From: an uncultured Prevotella sp.
GTDB lineage: Bacteria > Bacteroidota > Bacteroidia > Bacteroidales > Bacteroidaceae
Assembly (NCBI GenBank): GCA_900770025.1
Contig: CAAGIW010000012.1
Coordinates: forward strand, 16,596 to 80,595
Length of the DNA stretch: 64,000 bases
Reading direction: 5' to 3'
In this document: positions 1 through 10,189 of the stretch, in pieces
Layout: each line of letters starts with the position of its first letter
Numbering within the stretch: position 1 is the stretch's first letter
Program-made: the position numbers and the translations under genes
The notes under the pieces: model-generated
What the model was told of the DNA's origin: nothing
Seen by the model: the letters and a program-made list of their open reading frames with translations, nothing else
Databases searched by the model: none

Positions 1-629
1 TCCAGCACCCCTTTGGTATAGGTATAGATGGCATCTGCGAGCTGGGCATCGCCCATTTCCTCCCACGCTGCCGGCGTGTATTGCTTTTTGGGGTCGGCCC
101 AGGAGTCGGAATAATGGAAGTCGAGACAGAAGCGAAGTCCGGCCTGCTTGATGCGTGTTCCCAATGCCGTCACATAGGCCAGGTCCTGACAAACGCCGTC
201 GTCCTTGTCCTTGTCGGAGGCATTGGCAGGGTTGTGAAACAAGCGCACGCGCATGGTGTTCCAGCCATTGCCCGAGAAGTAGTTGAGCATGTTGCCCAGC
301 CGCACCCCGTTTTCATCCATATAGATGGCACCATGACTCTCATACTGCGGCAGCAACGAGATGTCTCCACCCACAGACTTGAACCCTTCGGGCAGGTCAT
401 CGCCGGGGGAGCCGGGATTCTGCGGTTCGTCTGTGCTGTCGCCACCGCCGGGGTTATCGCTGCCTTCACCAGAGGTATTGCCGCCTTCTCCGCCATTGTC
501 ACCCCCACCGACAGCGGAGGGAGGGGTGGTTTCGCCCGCTCCGCCATCATCAGAGCCTCCACACGAAACAAGAGTCAGGGCGCACAGCATCCATACCCCC
601 AACAAAAGTCTTATCTGAAATCTTTTCAT
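1..629 (-). CDS. GH53 arabinogalactan endo-beta-1,4-galactanase, lipoprotein (partial, C-terminus outside window)
   Basis: Endo-galactanase that cuts beta-1,4-galactan side chains of pectin, probably at the cell surface. The 209 visible codons start with a signal peptide ending in a lipobox (L-V-S-C at about residue 19). A long Gly/Asp/Ser/Pro-rich linker follows (about 20-75), then the start of the GH53 barrel: GDISLLPQYE, GWNTMRVRLF and the family hallmark LDFHYSDSWADPKKQ. The acid/base and nucleophile glutamates lie beyond the window edge. It follows susA after 34 bases and is probably the last visible gene of the starch operon, although its predicted substrate is galactan. Family call is firm; surface location is inferred from the lipobox. 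Confidence 0.85.
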   Translation of the reverse strand, partial: MKRFQIRLLLGVWMLCALTLVSCGGSDDGGAGETTPPSAVGGGDNGGEGGNTSGEGSDNPGGGDSTDEPQNPGSPGDDLPEGFKSVGGDISLLPQYESHGAIYMDENGVRLGNMLNYFSGNGWNTMRVRLFHNPANASDKDKDDGVCQDLAYVTALGTRIKQAGLRFCLDFHYSDSWADPKKQYTPAAWEEMGDAQLADAIYTYTKGVL

Positions 630-663
630 ATTGTTTGTATTTTAGGTTTCTGTATTCTCATTA

Positions 664-2598
664 TTACATCTCGGTGTGCCACTCCAACACCAGCACCTGC
701 CTTGGCTTCAGCACAATGTTCTCCGCAAGGTTGTAGTATCTGCCTGTGGGAACATCCTTCACCCGGCCCGCCTTGCCTATCACCTCGGCATAGCGCGCCA
801 CGTTCATCACCGCCTCCTTGGTGGTTCCGTTGAGCACGGTGAGCACATGCTGCCCCTGATGCCTGCGTGCCACCACATAGACTCCCTTGTAGGGGATGAA
901 CTGTGTCTGCGAACCGTTGATAACAGCCTGGTTGCCCTGTCGCCAGTGGAGCAGTTGGCTGAGCCATGTAAACATGCTGTTCTCTGCCCGTGTGCGGCCC
1001 TCGGCGGTGAAGGCATTGCGGGTGTCGCCCTGAAAACCGCCCGGAAAGTCTCTGCGCACATGCCCGTCGGTCACCTTCTTGGTGCCGTTCATCAGTATCT
1101 CGGTGCCGTAATAGAGTTGCGGTGTGCGGTTGATGGTGAGCAGCAGTGCCAGTGCCTGCTTCAGTGCAAGGGTGTCTCTGCCCTCGCCGAGGAAGCGGTC
1201 GGTGTCGTGGTTTTCGATGAATGCCATCACGTTTTTGGGATTGGGATAGAGATAATCGTACACCAGACTGTTGTAGATGCGGTTCAGTCCGTTCCACCAG
1301 TCATCGGTTTCCTCGTTCTTGGCCTGGTTGATGCGGTCGAAAAAGGCAAAGTCCATCACGCTGTTCAGATAACTGTTGGAGGCAGCCACCTTGCTGTCCT
1401 TTTGCCATGCGGCGGTATAGGCAGGCTCTGTCACCCAGGTTTCGCCCACCACATTGAAGTGGGGATATTCGCTGTTGAGCCGTTTCATCCACTCGGCCAT
1501 ACCGGGAGCCCAGGCATAGGGATAGGTGTCCATGCGTATGCCGTCGATGCCCACCGTTTCAATCCACCAGATGCTGTTCTGTATCAGGTAGGTCATTACG
1601 TGTTGATTGCGCTGGTTCAGGTCGGGCATGGTGGGCACAAACCACCCGTCTTCGGTTTCTCTTCTGTCTATGTTGCTGGCATAGGGGTCGAGGATGGGCG
1701 TAAGTTTGTAGCTGGTTTGCAGATATTTGTCGTTCACCTTCGGACCCGTCCATGTGTTGTCCTTGCTCTTCTTCCGTGCCTGCTCGTCGGCTTTGGCTTC
1801 CGCAAGCCACTCCGGCGTGTTGAGCCAGTCGGCAGAAGGCAGGTCGTCTATCCACGGATGGAAATAGCCGCAGTGGTTGAATATCATGTCCATCACCACC
1901 TTGAGTCCCTTGGCATGTGCCTCGTCAATAAGCCGCTTGTACTCCTCGTTGGTGCCAAACCGTGGGTCCACCTTATAATAATCGGTGGTGGCATAGCCAT
2001 GATAGGTGCTCTGTCCGTTGGCATCGGGCTGACTGTTCTCCAGCACGGGGGTGAACCACAGGGCCGTAACGCCGAGCGAGGTGAAATAATCCAAATGGCG
2101 GCGTATGCCCTCCAAGTTTCCTCCGTGGCGCAGACTGGGCTGTGTGCGGTCGTTCTGATAGGGCAACAAGCCCTTGACAGGGTGCTTCACGGTGCCTCCG
2201 TCGGCAAAACGGTCGGGCATCAGCATATACAGCACATCGGCATTAGAGAATCCCTGTCGCTCCTCGCCGCCCATCTCGCGCTGGCACAACTGGTAGTTCA
2301 CCTTGGTGCCCGAGAAGTTGAGCACCATGGTACCGGGCTTTGCATCGCGCACATTGAGATAGACCAGCAAGTAGTTGGGACTGTCTAAGCGCACCACACT
2401 GTCAATCACCACACCGGGATAAGTGGTAGTGACCTGCGTCTGTGCCACATTCTTGCCATACACCATCAGCTGTAGCGACGGATTTTTCATGCCCACATAC
2501 CAGCAGGTGGGGTCTATTCGGCTTATCTTCACGGCTGCATTGCTCATCATGGTCACTGCTAACAATAGGGTAAGTACAATGTTTCTTGTCTTCATCAT
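664..2598 (-). CDS. susA: SusA-like GH13 neopullulanase / alpha-amylase
   Basis: Periplasmic alpha-glucanase that cuts maltooligosaccharides and pullulan released by the starch-utilisation system. 644 residues with a signal peptide (about 1-22), an N-terminal beta-sandwich as in cyclomaltodextrinases and SusA (about 23-115), then the GH13 barrel. The conserved regions are visible: DMIFNHCG near 240, GIRMDTYPYA near 354 with the nucleophile Asp, VVGETWV near 386 with the acid/base Glu, and ENHDTDR near 463. Two ATGs are adjacent (2598 and 2595); either could be used. It lies between pulA and the GH53 gene on the same strand with short gaps, consistent with one operon. Confidence 0.92.
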   Translation of the reverse strand: MMKTRNIVLTLLLAVTMMSNAAVKISRIDPTCWYVGMKNPSLQLMVYGKNVAQTQVTTTYPGVVIDSVVRLDSPNYLLVYLNVRDAKPGTMVLNFSGTKVNYQLCQREMGGEERQGFSNADVLYMLMPDRFADGGTVKHPVKGLLPYQNDRTQPSLRHGGNLEGIRRHLDYFTSLGVTALWFTPVLENSQPDANGQSTYHGYATTDYYKVDPRFGTNEEYKRLIDEAHAKGLKVVMDMIFNHCGYFHPWIDDLPSADWLNTPEWLAEAKADEQARKKSKDNTWTGPKVNDKYLQTSYKLTPILDPYASNIDRRETEDGWFVPTMPDLNQRNQHVMTYLIQNSIWWIETVGIDGIRMDTYPYAWAPGMAEWMKRLNSEYPHFNVVGETWVTEPAYTAAWQKDSKVAASNSYLNSVMDFAFFDRINQAKNEETDDWWNGLNRIYNSLVYDYLYPNPKNVMAFIENHDTDRFLGEGRDTLALKQALALLLTINRTPQLYYGTEILMNGTKKVTDGHVRRDFPGGFQGDTRNAFTAEGRTRAENSMFTWLSQLLHWRQGNQAVINGSQTQFIPYKGVYVVARRHQGQHVLTVLNGTTKEAVMNVARYAEVIGKAGRVKDVPTGRYYNLAENIVLKPRQVLVLEWHTEM

Positions 2599-2679
2599 AT
2601 CAGATGGTTATTGCGTTTCTTGTCGGATGGTTTCTGTATGTCCAATATCGGTTTCGGGGAAAGGGAGGTACGGGATTCC

Positions 2680-4617
2680 TCATTCCTGATACATGATAAG
2701 TGCCTGCTGCGGTCCCACCTCCACGGCGCTTCCGCTCACGGTGCCCAATCCATGCTCGTCAATCTTCCCATCGCGGCACACGATGGTGTAGGTGCCCTGT
2801 GGCACCTCTACCGAACGGGCGGCAGTGTTGGCATTAAGCACCACAACGATGTTGCGCCAGTCGTCTCTTCCCGCATAGTCTTTCAGTCGGTAGGCCACCA
2901 CGCAACCGGTGGTTGGGAGAAACTCCAGGTGCTTTCTCACCAAAGAGGCATCACCCAAGCGGAAGGCAGGATGGTTCTTCCGCAACTGTATCAGCTTCTT
3001 GTAATAGTCAAAGGCATCGGCACTGCACTGCAACCATGTCCAGTCTAAGCGGTTGATGCTGTCGGGGGAGTTGTAACTGTTGTGCACTCCCTGCTTGTTG
3101 CGCAGCATTTCCTCGCCACACAACATAAAGGGCACTCCCTGAGAAGTGAACACTGCGGTCTGCGCCAACATTGATAGGCGTTCCACCTGCAGGGGGGTGA
3201 TGCCGGGGATACTGGCCCTGAGACGGTCGGTGAGACACATGTCGTCGTGACAACTCACATAGGATATCATCTGTGTGGGTTCTGATGCCCAAGGCTGTTT
3301 GCTGTAGTTCACCTTGCTGCAGTCCACCTGCGGATGGGCAATGGCACCGGCGATGCCGAACCTGATGCTCTCTTCCTCACCGGGAATGCCTGCCAAGAAG
3401 CAGCCCTTGGTGTCGTCGCTGAACGGACCGCGCAGGGCATCACGCATCTCATCGCTGAAAGCTGCCACGCCAGGCATCCTATATACATTGGCTTTCATGG
3501 CCAACTGATCTTGCGGATAGGCGCAACTGCCGGCACTCCAGCCCTCGCCATAGATGAAGACAGAGGGATTGATGCGGCGCGCCTCCTGCTGTATGGCGTT
3601 CATTGTCTCTATGTCGTGAATGCCCATCAGGTCGAAACGGAAGCCGTCGATGTGGTATTCCTCTAACCAGTAGGCCACGCTCTGCAGCATGAACTGGCGC
3701 ATCATCGGACGGTCGGAAGCGGTTTCGTTGCCACAGCCAGAGCCGTTGGAATAGGCACCATCGGCCGTCTTGCGATAGAAATAGTCGGGATAGGTGCGCT
3801 GGAAATTGCTGCCGTCGATGTCGAAGGTATGGTTATACACCACATCAAGTATCACACGGATGCCTGCTCGGTGCAATGCCTGCACCATCTGCTTGAACTC
3901 CATGATGCGCACCTTGGGGTTGGCCGGATTGGTGGCATACGATCCTTCGGGCACATTGTAGTTCACGGGGTCGTAACCCCAGTTGTATTGCGGGCGTTCC
4001 AACTGCTGTTCGTTGACCGAAGCATAGTCGAACGACGGGAGGATGTGCACGGCATTCACCCCCAAACGGGTGAGATAGTCTATAGCCCAGGGCTCGGTGA
4101 GTGCAAGAAACTTGCCCGGATAGCGTGCCGGTTGCTTCCCGTCGCTGCCATTGCGCCCCACAGAGAAGTCGCGATGGTGCATCTCGTATATCACCAGATC
4201 GGCCGGCGACTTGAGCACCAAGGGTTTGTCGTTCTCCCAACCCTCGGGATTGGTCTCCTCCATAGAGATGATGGCACCGCGCTTGCCGTTCACTCCCACC
4301 GCCTTGGCAAACACACCGGCGCACTCTCCCCTGCCCATGTCAAAGGTATAGAAGAGGCCGCCGCAGTCGCCTTGGGCGGTCACGCGCCATGTATCTTCCG
4401 AAGTGAGTTTCATGCGGAGTGTCTTCAGGCACTTGCCCCCCACCCCATTCTGATACAGTCGCACCTTCACTTGTTTGGCATCGCTGGGTGCGAAGAGCGT
4501 AAAGGTGGTGGCCTGCGGAGTGTAGTCCACCTCATTGAAATGCTGCGCCTGCACGGTAACGCTCGCCACCGTCATCAAGGCTGCCACGAGTCCTTGCTTA
4601 TAGGGATGTAGTTTCAT
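2680..4617 (-). CDS. pulA: Type I pullulanase (CBM48-GH13), secreted
   Basis: Debranching enzyme that hydrolyses alpha-1,6 links of pullulan and branched starch fragments. 645 residues: signal peptide (about 1-24, ending AQA), a CBM48-like N-domain (about 35-120) and a GH13 barrel. The type I pullulanase signature YNWGYDP is near residue 212. Catalytic regions follow: DVVYNHTF near 260, GFRFDLMGIHD near 327 (nucleophile Asp), YGEGW near 356 (acid/base Glu) and SCHDD near 458. The gap to susB is 34 bases and to susA about 80 bases, so it is probably co-transcribed with both. Length is normal for the short type I enzymes of Bacteroidota. Confidence 0.92.
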   Translation of the reverse strand: MKLHPYKQGLVAALMTVASVTVQAQHFNEVDYTPQATTFTLFAPSDAKQVKVRLYQNGVGGKCLKTLRMKLTSEDTWRVTAQGDCGGLFYTFDMGRGECAGVFAKAVGVNGKRGAIISMEETNPEGWENDKPLVLKSPADLVIYEMHHRDFSVGRNGSDGKQPARYPGKFLALTEPWAIDYLTRLGVNAVHILPSFDYASVNEQQLERPQYNWGYDPVNYNVPEGSYATNPANPKVRIMEFKQMVQALHRAGIRVILDVVYNHTFDIDGSNFQRTYPDYFYRKTADGAYSNGSGCGNETASDRPMMRQFMLQSVAYWLEEYHIDGFRFDLMGIHDIETMNAIQQEARRINPSVFIYGEGWSAGSCAYPQDQLAMKANVYRMPGVAAFSDEMRDALRGPFSDDTKGCFLAGIPGEEESIRFGIAGAIAHPQVDCSKVNYSKQPWASEPTQMISYVSCHDDMCLTDRLRASIPGITPLQVERLSMLAQTAVFTSQGVPFMLCGEEMLRNKQGVHNSYNSPDSINRLDWTWLQCSADAFDYYKKLIQLRKNHPAFRLGDASLVRKHLEFLPTTGCVVAYRLKDYAGRDDWRNIVVVLNANTAARSVEVPQGTYTIVCRDGKIDEHGLGTVSGSAVEVGPQQALIMYQE

Positions 4618-4651
4618 CTGCGATGTATGTTTTTTACTTCTCTTTCTTGGT

Positions 4652-6778
4652 TCATTTCTTGATGATGCTCATGGCAAAGCCGCCGCCCGGTGCCTCATGC
4701 ACACGTATTTTATCGCCCTTCTTCACCGTGCGTTTGCTGATGACATAGGCCTTGGGGTTGTGTTCATAGTGGGCATTCTTGCCGTCGGCATAGAGGGTGA
4801 GCTCGTATTTTGCCTCCTTGTCTAAGAAGTTAAACTGCACCACGGCATCGTGTCCATCTTGATTGCACTTGCCACCCACAAACCAATTGTCGGTGCCTTT
4901 GGCCTTGCGTGCCACGGTGATGTAGCGTGCTGGCTCTGCCTCCAAGTATTCCGTCTCGTCCCAATCCACCGCCACATCGCGGATAAACTGGAAGGCGTCG
5001 TCGTATTTCTGATAATGTTCGGGCAGGTCGGCAGCCATCTGTAGCGGACTGTACATCACCAAATAGAGCGACAACTGGCCACACAGGGTGGTATGCACAA
5101 ACGAAGTGTTGTCGCTCCAGTCGCTCAAACGAGTCTCAAAGATGCCGGGAGTATAGTCCATCGGTCCGCCCTGCAGACGGGTGAAGGGCAATATCACGGT
5201 GTGATAGGGGGCACTGCCGCCAAAGGCTTCGTATTCGGTGCCTCGGGCACTCTCGTTTCCTACCAGGTTGGGCCACGTGCGGCACAGTCCGGTGGGGCGT
5301 GTTGCCTCATGGGCATTGACCATGATGTGATGCTTGGCGGCCTCTTTCACACAGTGCAGGTAGTGGTTGTTCATCAACTGACTGTAGTGATGCTCGCCCC
5401 GAGGGATGATATCTCCCACGTATCCGCTCTTCACTGCATCATATCCATACTTGTTCATCAGCGCATAAGCCTTCTCCAAATGGCGCTCATAGTTCAGGGC
5501 CGAAGAGGAAGTCTCGTGGTGCATCATCAGCTTCACCCCCTTTGCATGGGCATACTTGTTGAGCATGTCGAGGTCAAAATCAGGATAAGGGGTCACGAAA
5601 TCGAACACATCCAACTTGGAATGCCCGAACCAGTCTTCCCAACCTTCGTTCCATCCTTCCACCAACACCTGGTCCAGTCCGTTGGCAGCCGCAAAGTCTA
5701 TGTATCTCTTCACCTTCTCGTTGTTGGCCGAATGGGTGCCGTTGGGCTTGCATTTGGCATAGTCGGTGATGCCAAGATGCACCGAAGGCAACTCGTTGGT
5801 ATAGCTCCATGAGCCCTTGCCCACTATCATCTCCCACCACACACCGCAGTATTTGGTGGGGTGAATCCATGAAGTGTCTTCTATCTTGCAGGGTTCGTTG
5901 AGATTGAGAATGAGGTTGGACGAAAGCATGTCGCGTGCATCATCACTCACCATGACGGTGCGCCACGGGGTGCAGAAGGGAGTTTGGATATAGCCTTTGT
6001 AGCCCTGTGCATCAGGAGTGAGCCACGACTCCAGCACCATGTTCCTGTCGTCGAGTTGCAGGTGCATGGTGGCATAGTTGACACAGGCAGCCTCGTGGAT
6101 GTTGATGTATAGCCCTTCATCGGTCTTCAACTGCAGAGCCGTCTGCACACCCGTGGGCGAGAAGGGTGTCTGCGAGGAGTTTGGGGTGATGGCATCCTTC
6201 ATCTTTCCACGTATCTCCGAGAGTCTCGACTCCACCGTTTCGTACTCCTGGGTGTCATAGTCGCCGGGAATCCACCATGCGATATGGTTGCCCGTGAGTG
6301 CAAACTGGGTGTGTTCTTCCTTGATGACGAAGTAGTTGAGTTCCTGTTGTCCGGGAAATTCATAGCGCAGTCCTATGCCGTCGTCATACACTCTGAAGCG
6401 TATCACCATCTCCCGCTTGGCACTTTCCTGCCAAAGGGTCACGGCCAGTTCGTTGTAGTGGTTCACAATGGTGGCCGTTTGTCCCCACACGGGCTTCCAA
6501 GTCTCGTTGAATGTAGCGGTGGCAGTGCTTCTTACGGCGAAGCCCTCCATCAGATTTGTCTCGTTCTGTTCCTTGCTGGCGTGCTTGCTCTTGGCCAGTT
6601 CCAGTCCCAAATAGCTTGGTTTCAGCACCTGCTTGCCGCAATATGTCATGGAATAAGAGGGACGTGTGTTGTCAATACAGAACGTCACTGCCACTTTTCC
6701 GCCGGGCGAAGTCACTGTCTGCGCCCATGCACAGAGGGGCAGACACAGGGAAAGAAGGAATAACAAATGCTTTTTCAT
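4652..6778 (-). CDS. susB: SusB-like GH97 alpha-glucosidase
   Basis: Periplasmic exo-acting, inverting alpha-glucosidase that turns maltooligosaccharides into glucose. 708 residues with a signal peptide ending in A-W-A-Q. An N-terminal beta-super-sandwich is followed by the catalytic barrel and a C-terminal beta domain. GH97 marks are HHETSSS near residue 421 and GNESARGTEYEAFGG near 509, which carry glutamates expected to act with calcium in catalysis. Similar length to SusB of Bacteroides thetaiotaomicron. It sits between malQ and pulA on the same strand. Retaining GH97 alpha-galactosidases exist, but the two Glu-containing motifs and the starch neighbours favour the inverting alpha-glucosidase. 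Confidence 0.92.
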   Translation of the reverse strand: MKKHLLFLLSLCLPLCAWAQTVTSPGGKVAVTFCIDNTRPSYSMTYCGKQVLKPSYLGLELAKSKHASKEQNETNLMEGFAVRSTATATFNETWKPVWGQTATIVNHYNELAVTLWQESAKREMVIRFRVYDDGIGLRYEFPGQQELNYFVIKEEHTQFALTGNHIAWWIPGDYDTQEYETVESRLSEIRGKMKDAITPNSSQTPFSPTGVQTALQLKTDEGLYINIHEAACVNYATMHLQLDDRNMVLESWLTPDAQGYKGYIQTPFCTPWRTVMVSDDARDMLSSNLILNLNEPCKIEDTSWIHPTKYCGVWWEMIVGKGSWSYTNELPSVHLGITDYAKCKPNGTHSANNEKVKRYIDFAAANGLDQVLVEGWNEGWEDWFGHSKLDVFDFVTPYPDFDLDMLNKYAHAKGVKLMMHHETSSSALNYERHLEKAYALMNKYGYDAVKSGYVGDIIPRGEHHYSQLMNNHYLHCVKEAAKHHIMVNAHEATRPTGLCRTWPNLVGNESARGTEYEAFGGSAPYHTVILPFTRLQGGPMDYTPGIFETRLSDWSDNTSFVHTTLCGQLSLYLVMYSPLQMAADLPEHYQKYDDAFQFIRDVAVDWDETEYLEAEPARYITVARKAKGTDNWFVGGKCNQDGHDAVVQFNFLDKEAKYELTLYADGKNAHYEHNPKAYVISKRTVKKGDKIRVHEAPGGGFAMSIIKK

Positions 6779-6806
6779 GGCTGTCTATGTTTTGAAGATA
6801 GGTCTC

Positions 6807-6831
6807 AGGCGGATTCTTTGCTCAGCCGCCT
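6807..6831 (-). terminator. Hairpin between malQ and susB
   Basis: Inverted repeat AGGCGG (6807-6812) / CCGCCT (6826-6831) with a 13-base loop, in the 118-base gap between the glucanotransferase stop and the susB start. No T-run follows on the minus strand, so it is more likely an RNA-processing or attenuation element than a true terminator. Confidence 0.3.
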
Positions 6832-6896
6832 ATATATAATAATGTGTGTCTGTTGATAAGAAATGCCTGTGGTATATGGATAAAGTTGCCTGTCAT

Positions 6897-9596
6897 TTAT
6901 CTGCCGCAGCAGGTTATCATGCCCCGCATATCCTCATTGAAAGTCGTGGATGCCACCAACTGTTCGATGGTGAGATGCATACGATAGCGCCAGTAATGAC
7001 GGGGGTTGGCAGGGATGTTGATGCGCTCTGCCTGTGCATCGGGCAGCCTCATCTCTTCGCTGATGGCCATCCAGTCTTGGAAGGAGAGCAGGCACAGCAT
7101 AGAGGGACTTGCCAAATGGCGTGCCACAATGTCGCGTGCCAGCCACGAGGGCATGGGATGCGGGGCTTCTCCCTCTCTGCACAGCATGGTGTTATAGTAG
7201 GTCTGCGCCCGCTCTGTGTCTTCATCCCACCACTGGCGCAGCGTACTCATGTCGTGTGTGGAGATGGTGCACACGCTTCGATAGGGATTTCGCTCCAAAT
7301 AGCCGAAGCGCACCTGGTCGTCCTTGGGCATCGACTGTATTTCCAGACTGAGGATGCGCAGCTCGTTCATCACCCACGACACACTCTGCGGCACCATGCC
7401 TAAGTCTTCGGCACACACTAACATACGGGTACATTCGGTGAGGTGCGGCAGTTTCTTCATGGCCTCGCCATACCAGAACATGTTATTGCGCTGATAGAAG
7501 TATTCATTATACAGGCGATTGAAGGCGGTCTTGTCGCCTTCCGACAGGGTGCGATACACAAAGTCGAGCTGCGCGGCTATGCGCGGATGATACATCTGCG
7601 GGTTCTTGTGGTCGGCCACAAACAGCACTTCGCTCACTAAGGCATACAGTGCATCACGCATGTCGGCATCCATCGCCACGCCGCTGCCATTGTTCTGCGT
7701 GGCAGATGCCGCTGCGTTCTTGTAGGCCTGCTCTATCTTGCGCTGCGTGTCGTATTCCGGCTTGAGCTGATACTCGCCGTTGCCCTTGCTGTCGAGGAAA
7801 TGTTCTGTCACATATTCCGTACGCTCTCCAAACATCTCTTGCAACATCCATTGCTGTATGCAGGGCTGAGTATGGCGCCGTTCGTCGAAACGGAAACCGT
7901 AAGAGCGTATCTCGTCGGCGCTCATGGCCAAGGCTGGCACAAAATGCCCCAACAAACCATGCACGGCTTCGATGGGAATCTCCCAGATACGGAAGAAGCC
8001 CAGCACATGATCTATGCGGTAGGCATCAAAGTATTCGGCCATCTTGCGGAAGCGCTTCACCCACCATTTGCAGCCATCTGCTATCATGGCATCCCAGTTA
8101 TAGGTGGGAAATCCCCAGTTCTGTCCATTGGCTGAGAACGCATCGGGCGGCGCACCTGCCTGTCCGTTGAGGTTGAAGTAGCGCGGCTCCACCCAAGCCT
8201 CCACTCCATCGCGACTGATGCCGATGGGGATATCGCCCTTGAGCACCACCCGCCGGCTCTTGGCATAACTGTGAGCCGCACTCAACTGGGCATCCAAATG
8301 ATACTGCACAAAATACCAATAGGCCAGTTCCTTGGGTGCTATGTCGCCGCCGTTGCCGGCCTCTGCGGGCCATTGGTTGAAGTTGGCCGTGCCATATCTG
8401 TCGCGCAGCACGCTGTATCGGGCATAGGGTTCAAGCCATGCCTTGTTGGCTTCAAAAAACTTCTTGTATGTACTTCTTCGGCTCACATTGCCCCATTCCT
8501 GCCTGAACAGTTCGCGCAGATACTGCTCCTTGGCCTCGTTCACACGCTCATAGTCTATCTGCGGCAGGGCATTGAGTTCTCTGCGCAGTGTTTCGTAGTG
8601 GGCGGCACGGTCGGCATCGGCCAACGGGGGCAACTGTCTCAGGTCGGTATATTGCGGATGCAGGGCATAGATGCTGATGCTGTTGTAGGGATAGGAGTCT
8701 TGCCATGTGCGGGTGATGGTGGTATCATAGATGGGGAGCACCTGCAGCACGCGCTGCCCGGTCATGGCTACCCAATCCACAAACTGCTTCAGGTCGCCAA
8801 AATCGCCCACTCCAAAACTTCCCTCCGAGCGCAGAGAGAACACGGGAATCACCGTTCCTGCGGCACGCCACGCCCCCACTGAGAACCAGGCATCTTCCAA
8901 CTCGTGCACCACCACCTGCGCACTCTGCGACACAGGCACCGGCATACTGCGGTTGGCACCCTCTTCCCACAGCGGAGAACGGTTGCCCTCGTGCCCCAAT
9001 GCCACGAACTTGTATTCGATGACTGGCACGCTCATGCCCGACAAATCCACCACAGCCAACCACTCATGGGGCTGCACCTGCAGCATCGGCAGGGCGTGTG
9101 CCACATCCCAGGCGCCCAGTTCAGGGGCACTGCCACACATCACCAACCGCTCATCAAAGCGCAGTCGGGGGGCGCGAACCTTGAGCACCAACAGCGCACC
9201 GGCCAACTTCCCCGTGCCCTCGGCCACCTTGGCGGCACATGCCTCACACTCGTCGGTGCGGGCAAAGGGGGCACTGTAGAGCGGAGCATCCTCGGGTATG
9301 TCTATCCACCGGTCGTTCACCGTGCATATCACCGAGGCCGTGGTGGGAAACACCAGCCGATGGGGCTGCACCAACCACTCGTGGCGATGCTCCACGCCGT
9401 TGCGGTTGACACTATAATAATAGTCAATGTAGGGAGAAGAATGAATAGAGAGGTTGAGCGTGAGATGCCACTCCATGCCGTCGGTGGTTGTCATCTGATA
9501 GCGGTTGGCGGCAGAGGTCTCTCCATCTTCAAGGATGTTGAGCACCAACTCTTCGCCAAACGAGGCCCTGTATGGCAGACTGAACAGTATTTTCAT
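6897..9596 (-). CDS. malQ: 4-alpha-glucanotransferase (GH77) with two N-terminal CBM20 starch-binding domains
   Basis: Cytoplasmic amylomaltase that transfers alpha-1,4-glucan chains between maltooligosaccharides. 899 residues from the chosen start: two CBM20-like domains (about 1-110 and 125-225) and a GH77 barrel (about 240-890). Visible catalytic motifs are RIDHVLGFFR near 525 (nucleophile Asp), CAEDLGMVP near 729 (acid/base Glu) and STHDMSTLRQWW near 782. No signal peptide. An ATG at 9635 would add 13 residues; the start at 9596 is preferred because the CBM20 fold begins immediately after it (KILFSLPYR). It heads the starch operon. Confidence 0.9.
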   Translation of the reverse strand: MKILFSLPYRASFGEELVLNILEDGETSAANRYQMTTTDGMEWHLTLNLSIHSSPYIDYYYSVNRNGVEHRHEWLVQPHRLVFPTTASVICTVNDRWIDIPEDAPLYSAPFARTDECEACAAKVAEGTGKLAGALLVLKVRAPRLRFDERLVMCGSAPELGAWDVAHALPMLQVQPHEWLAVVDLSGMSVPVIEYKFVALGHEGNRSPLWEEGANRSMPVPVSQSAQVVVHELEDAWFSVGAWRAAGTVIPVFSLRSEGSFGVGDFGDLKQFVDWVAMTGQRVLQVLPIYDTTITRTWQDSYPYNSISIYALHPQYTDLRQLPPLADADRAAHYETLRRELNALPQIDYERVNEAKEQYLRELFRQEWGNVSRRSTYKKFFEANKAWLEPYARYSVLRDRYGTANFNQWPAEAGNGGDIAPKELAYWYFVQYHLDAQLSAAHSYAKSRRVVLKGDIPIGISRDGVEAWVEPRYFNLNGQAGAPPDAFSANGQNWGFPTYNWDAMIADGCKWWVKRFRKMAEYFDAYRIDHVLGFFRIWEIPIEAVHGLLGHFVPALAMSADEIRSYGFRFDERRHTQPCIQQWMLQEMFGERTEYVTEHFLDSKGNGEYQLKPEYDTQRKIEQAYKNAAASATQNNGSGVAMDADMRDALYALVSEVLFVADHKNPQMYHPRIAAQLDFVYRTLSEGDKTAFNRLYNEYFYQRNNMFWYGEAMKKLPHLTECTRMLVCAEDLGMVPQSVSWVMNELRILSLEIQSMPKDDQVRFGYLERNPYRSVCTISTHDMSTLRQWWDEDTERAQTYYNTMLCREGEAPHPMPSWLARDIVARHLASPSMLCLLSFQDWMAISEEMRLPDAQAERINIPANPRHYWRYRMHLTIEQLVASTTFNEDMRGMITCCGR

Positions 9597-9829
9597 TTCC
9601 AATTGTTTAGGTTCGTAGTATTCATTCCTGTCCAAATCACCTTTCCATCAGATTTAGACATGGCAAGCATCAGCACGCACTTGCCGATGGTAAAGTTACG
9701 AAATATATTCATTGTCTCCCCCCGACAGGCAAATGAAATGAACAACTTTCAGAGTGCAAACGTTTGCAACATCCTCATTTTCCATCCCTTTGTCCGCACG
9801 AGAAGTCGCCTGAAAGCAATTTACAACGT

Positions 9830-10180
9830 GAACTCGATATACGTTTCATGCGATAAGTTTTGCCAATGATTTCGGCACATGGATGGACGTTATTTTAGAA
9901 TGCCTGGAGTATCATTTTGCAAAACTGCCACTTTTGGAATGCAAAACTGCCACTTTTAGAATGCAAAACTGGCAGTTTTGGAACGCAAAACTGGCAGTTT
10001 TAGAATGAGACTTTTTGGAATACGGATGGAAGAACAATATTATCCTCTCATAATCAAACACTTATCTCTCAATCGAATTGCTTCATTTTTACGCTTATCC
10101 TCCCCCTTTGGGGGACTGAGAGGAGGCTTTTAATTCTTTAATTTTTTAATTCTTTAATTCTTTAATTCTTTCATGTCCCT
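9830..10180. repeat. Interspersed composite repeat, copy A (22-base array 9914-10004)
   Basis: The 593-base gap between malQ and the MATE gene contains no gene I can support. It holds four units of a 22-base tandem repeat. Units 1-2 have core AAAACTGCCACTTTT and units 3-4 have AAAACTGGCAGTTTT. Downstream come the motif TTATCCTCTCATAATCA, a C-rich/G-rich inverted repeat near 10100, and a run of TTTAATTC octamers (10128-10172). The sequence TCATGCGATAAGTTT at 9846 recurs at 63743, so the shared part begins before the array. Confidence 0.75.
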
Positions 10181-10189
10181 TTAGGGATA

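Noticed and set aside
676..2388. 570-codon open frame antisense to susA
   Set aside because: Rich in His, Val and Gly in the manner of antisense frames; susA has all four GH13 regions on the other strand.
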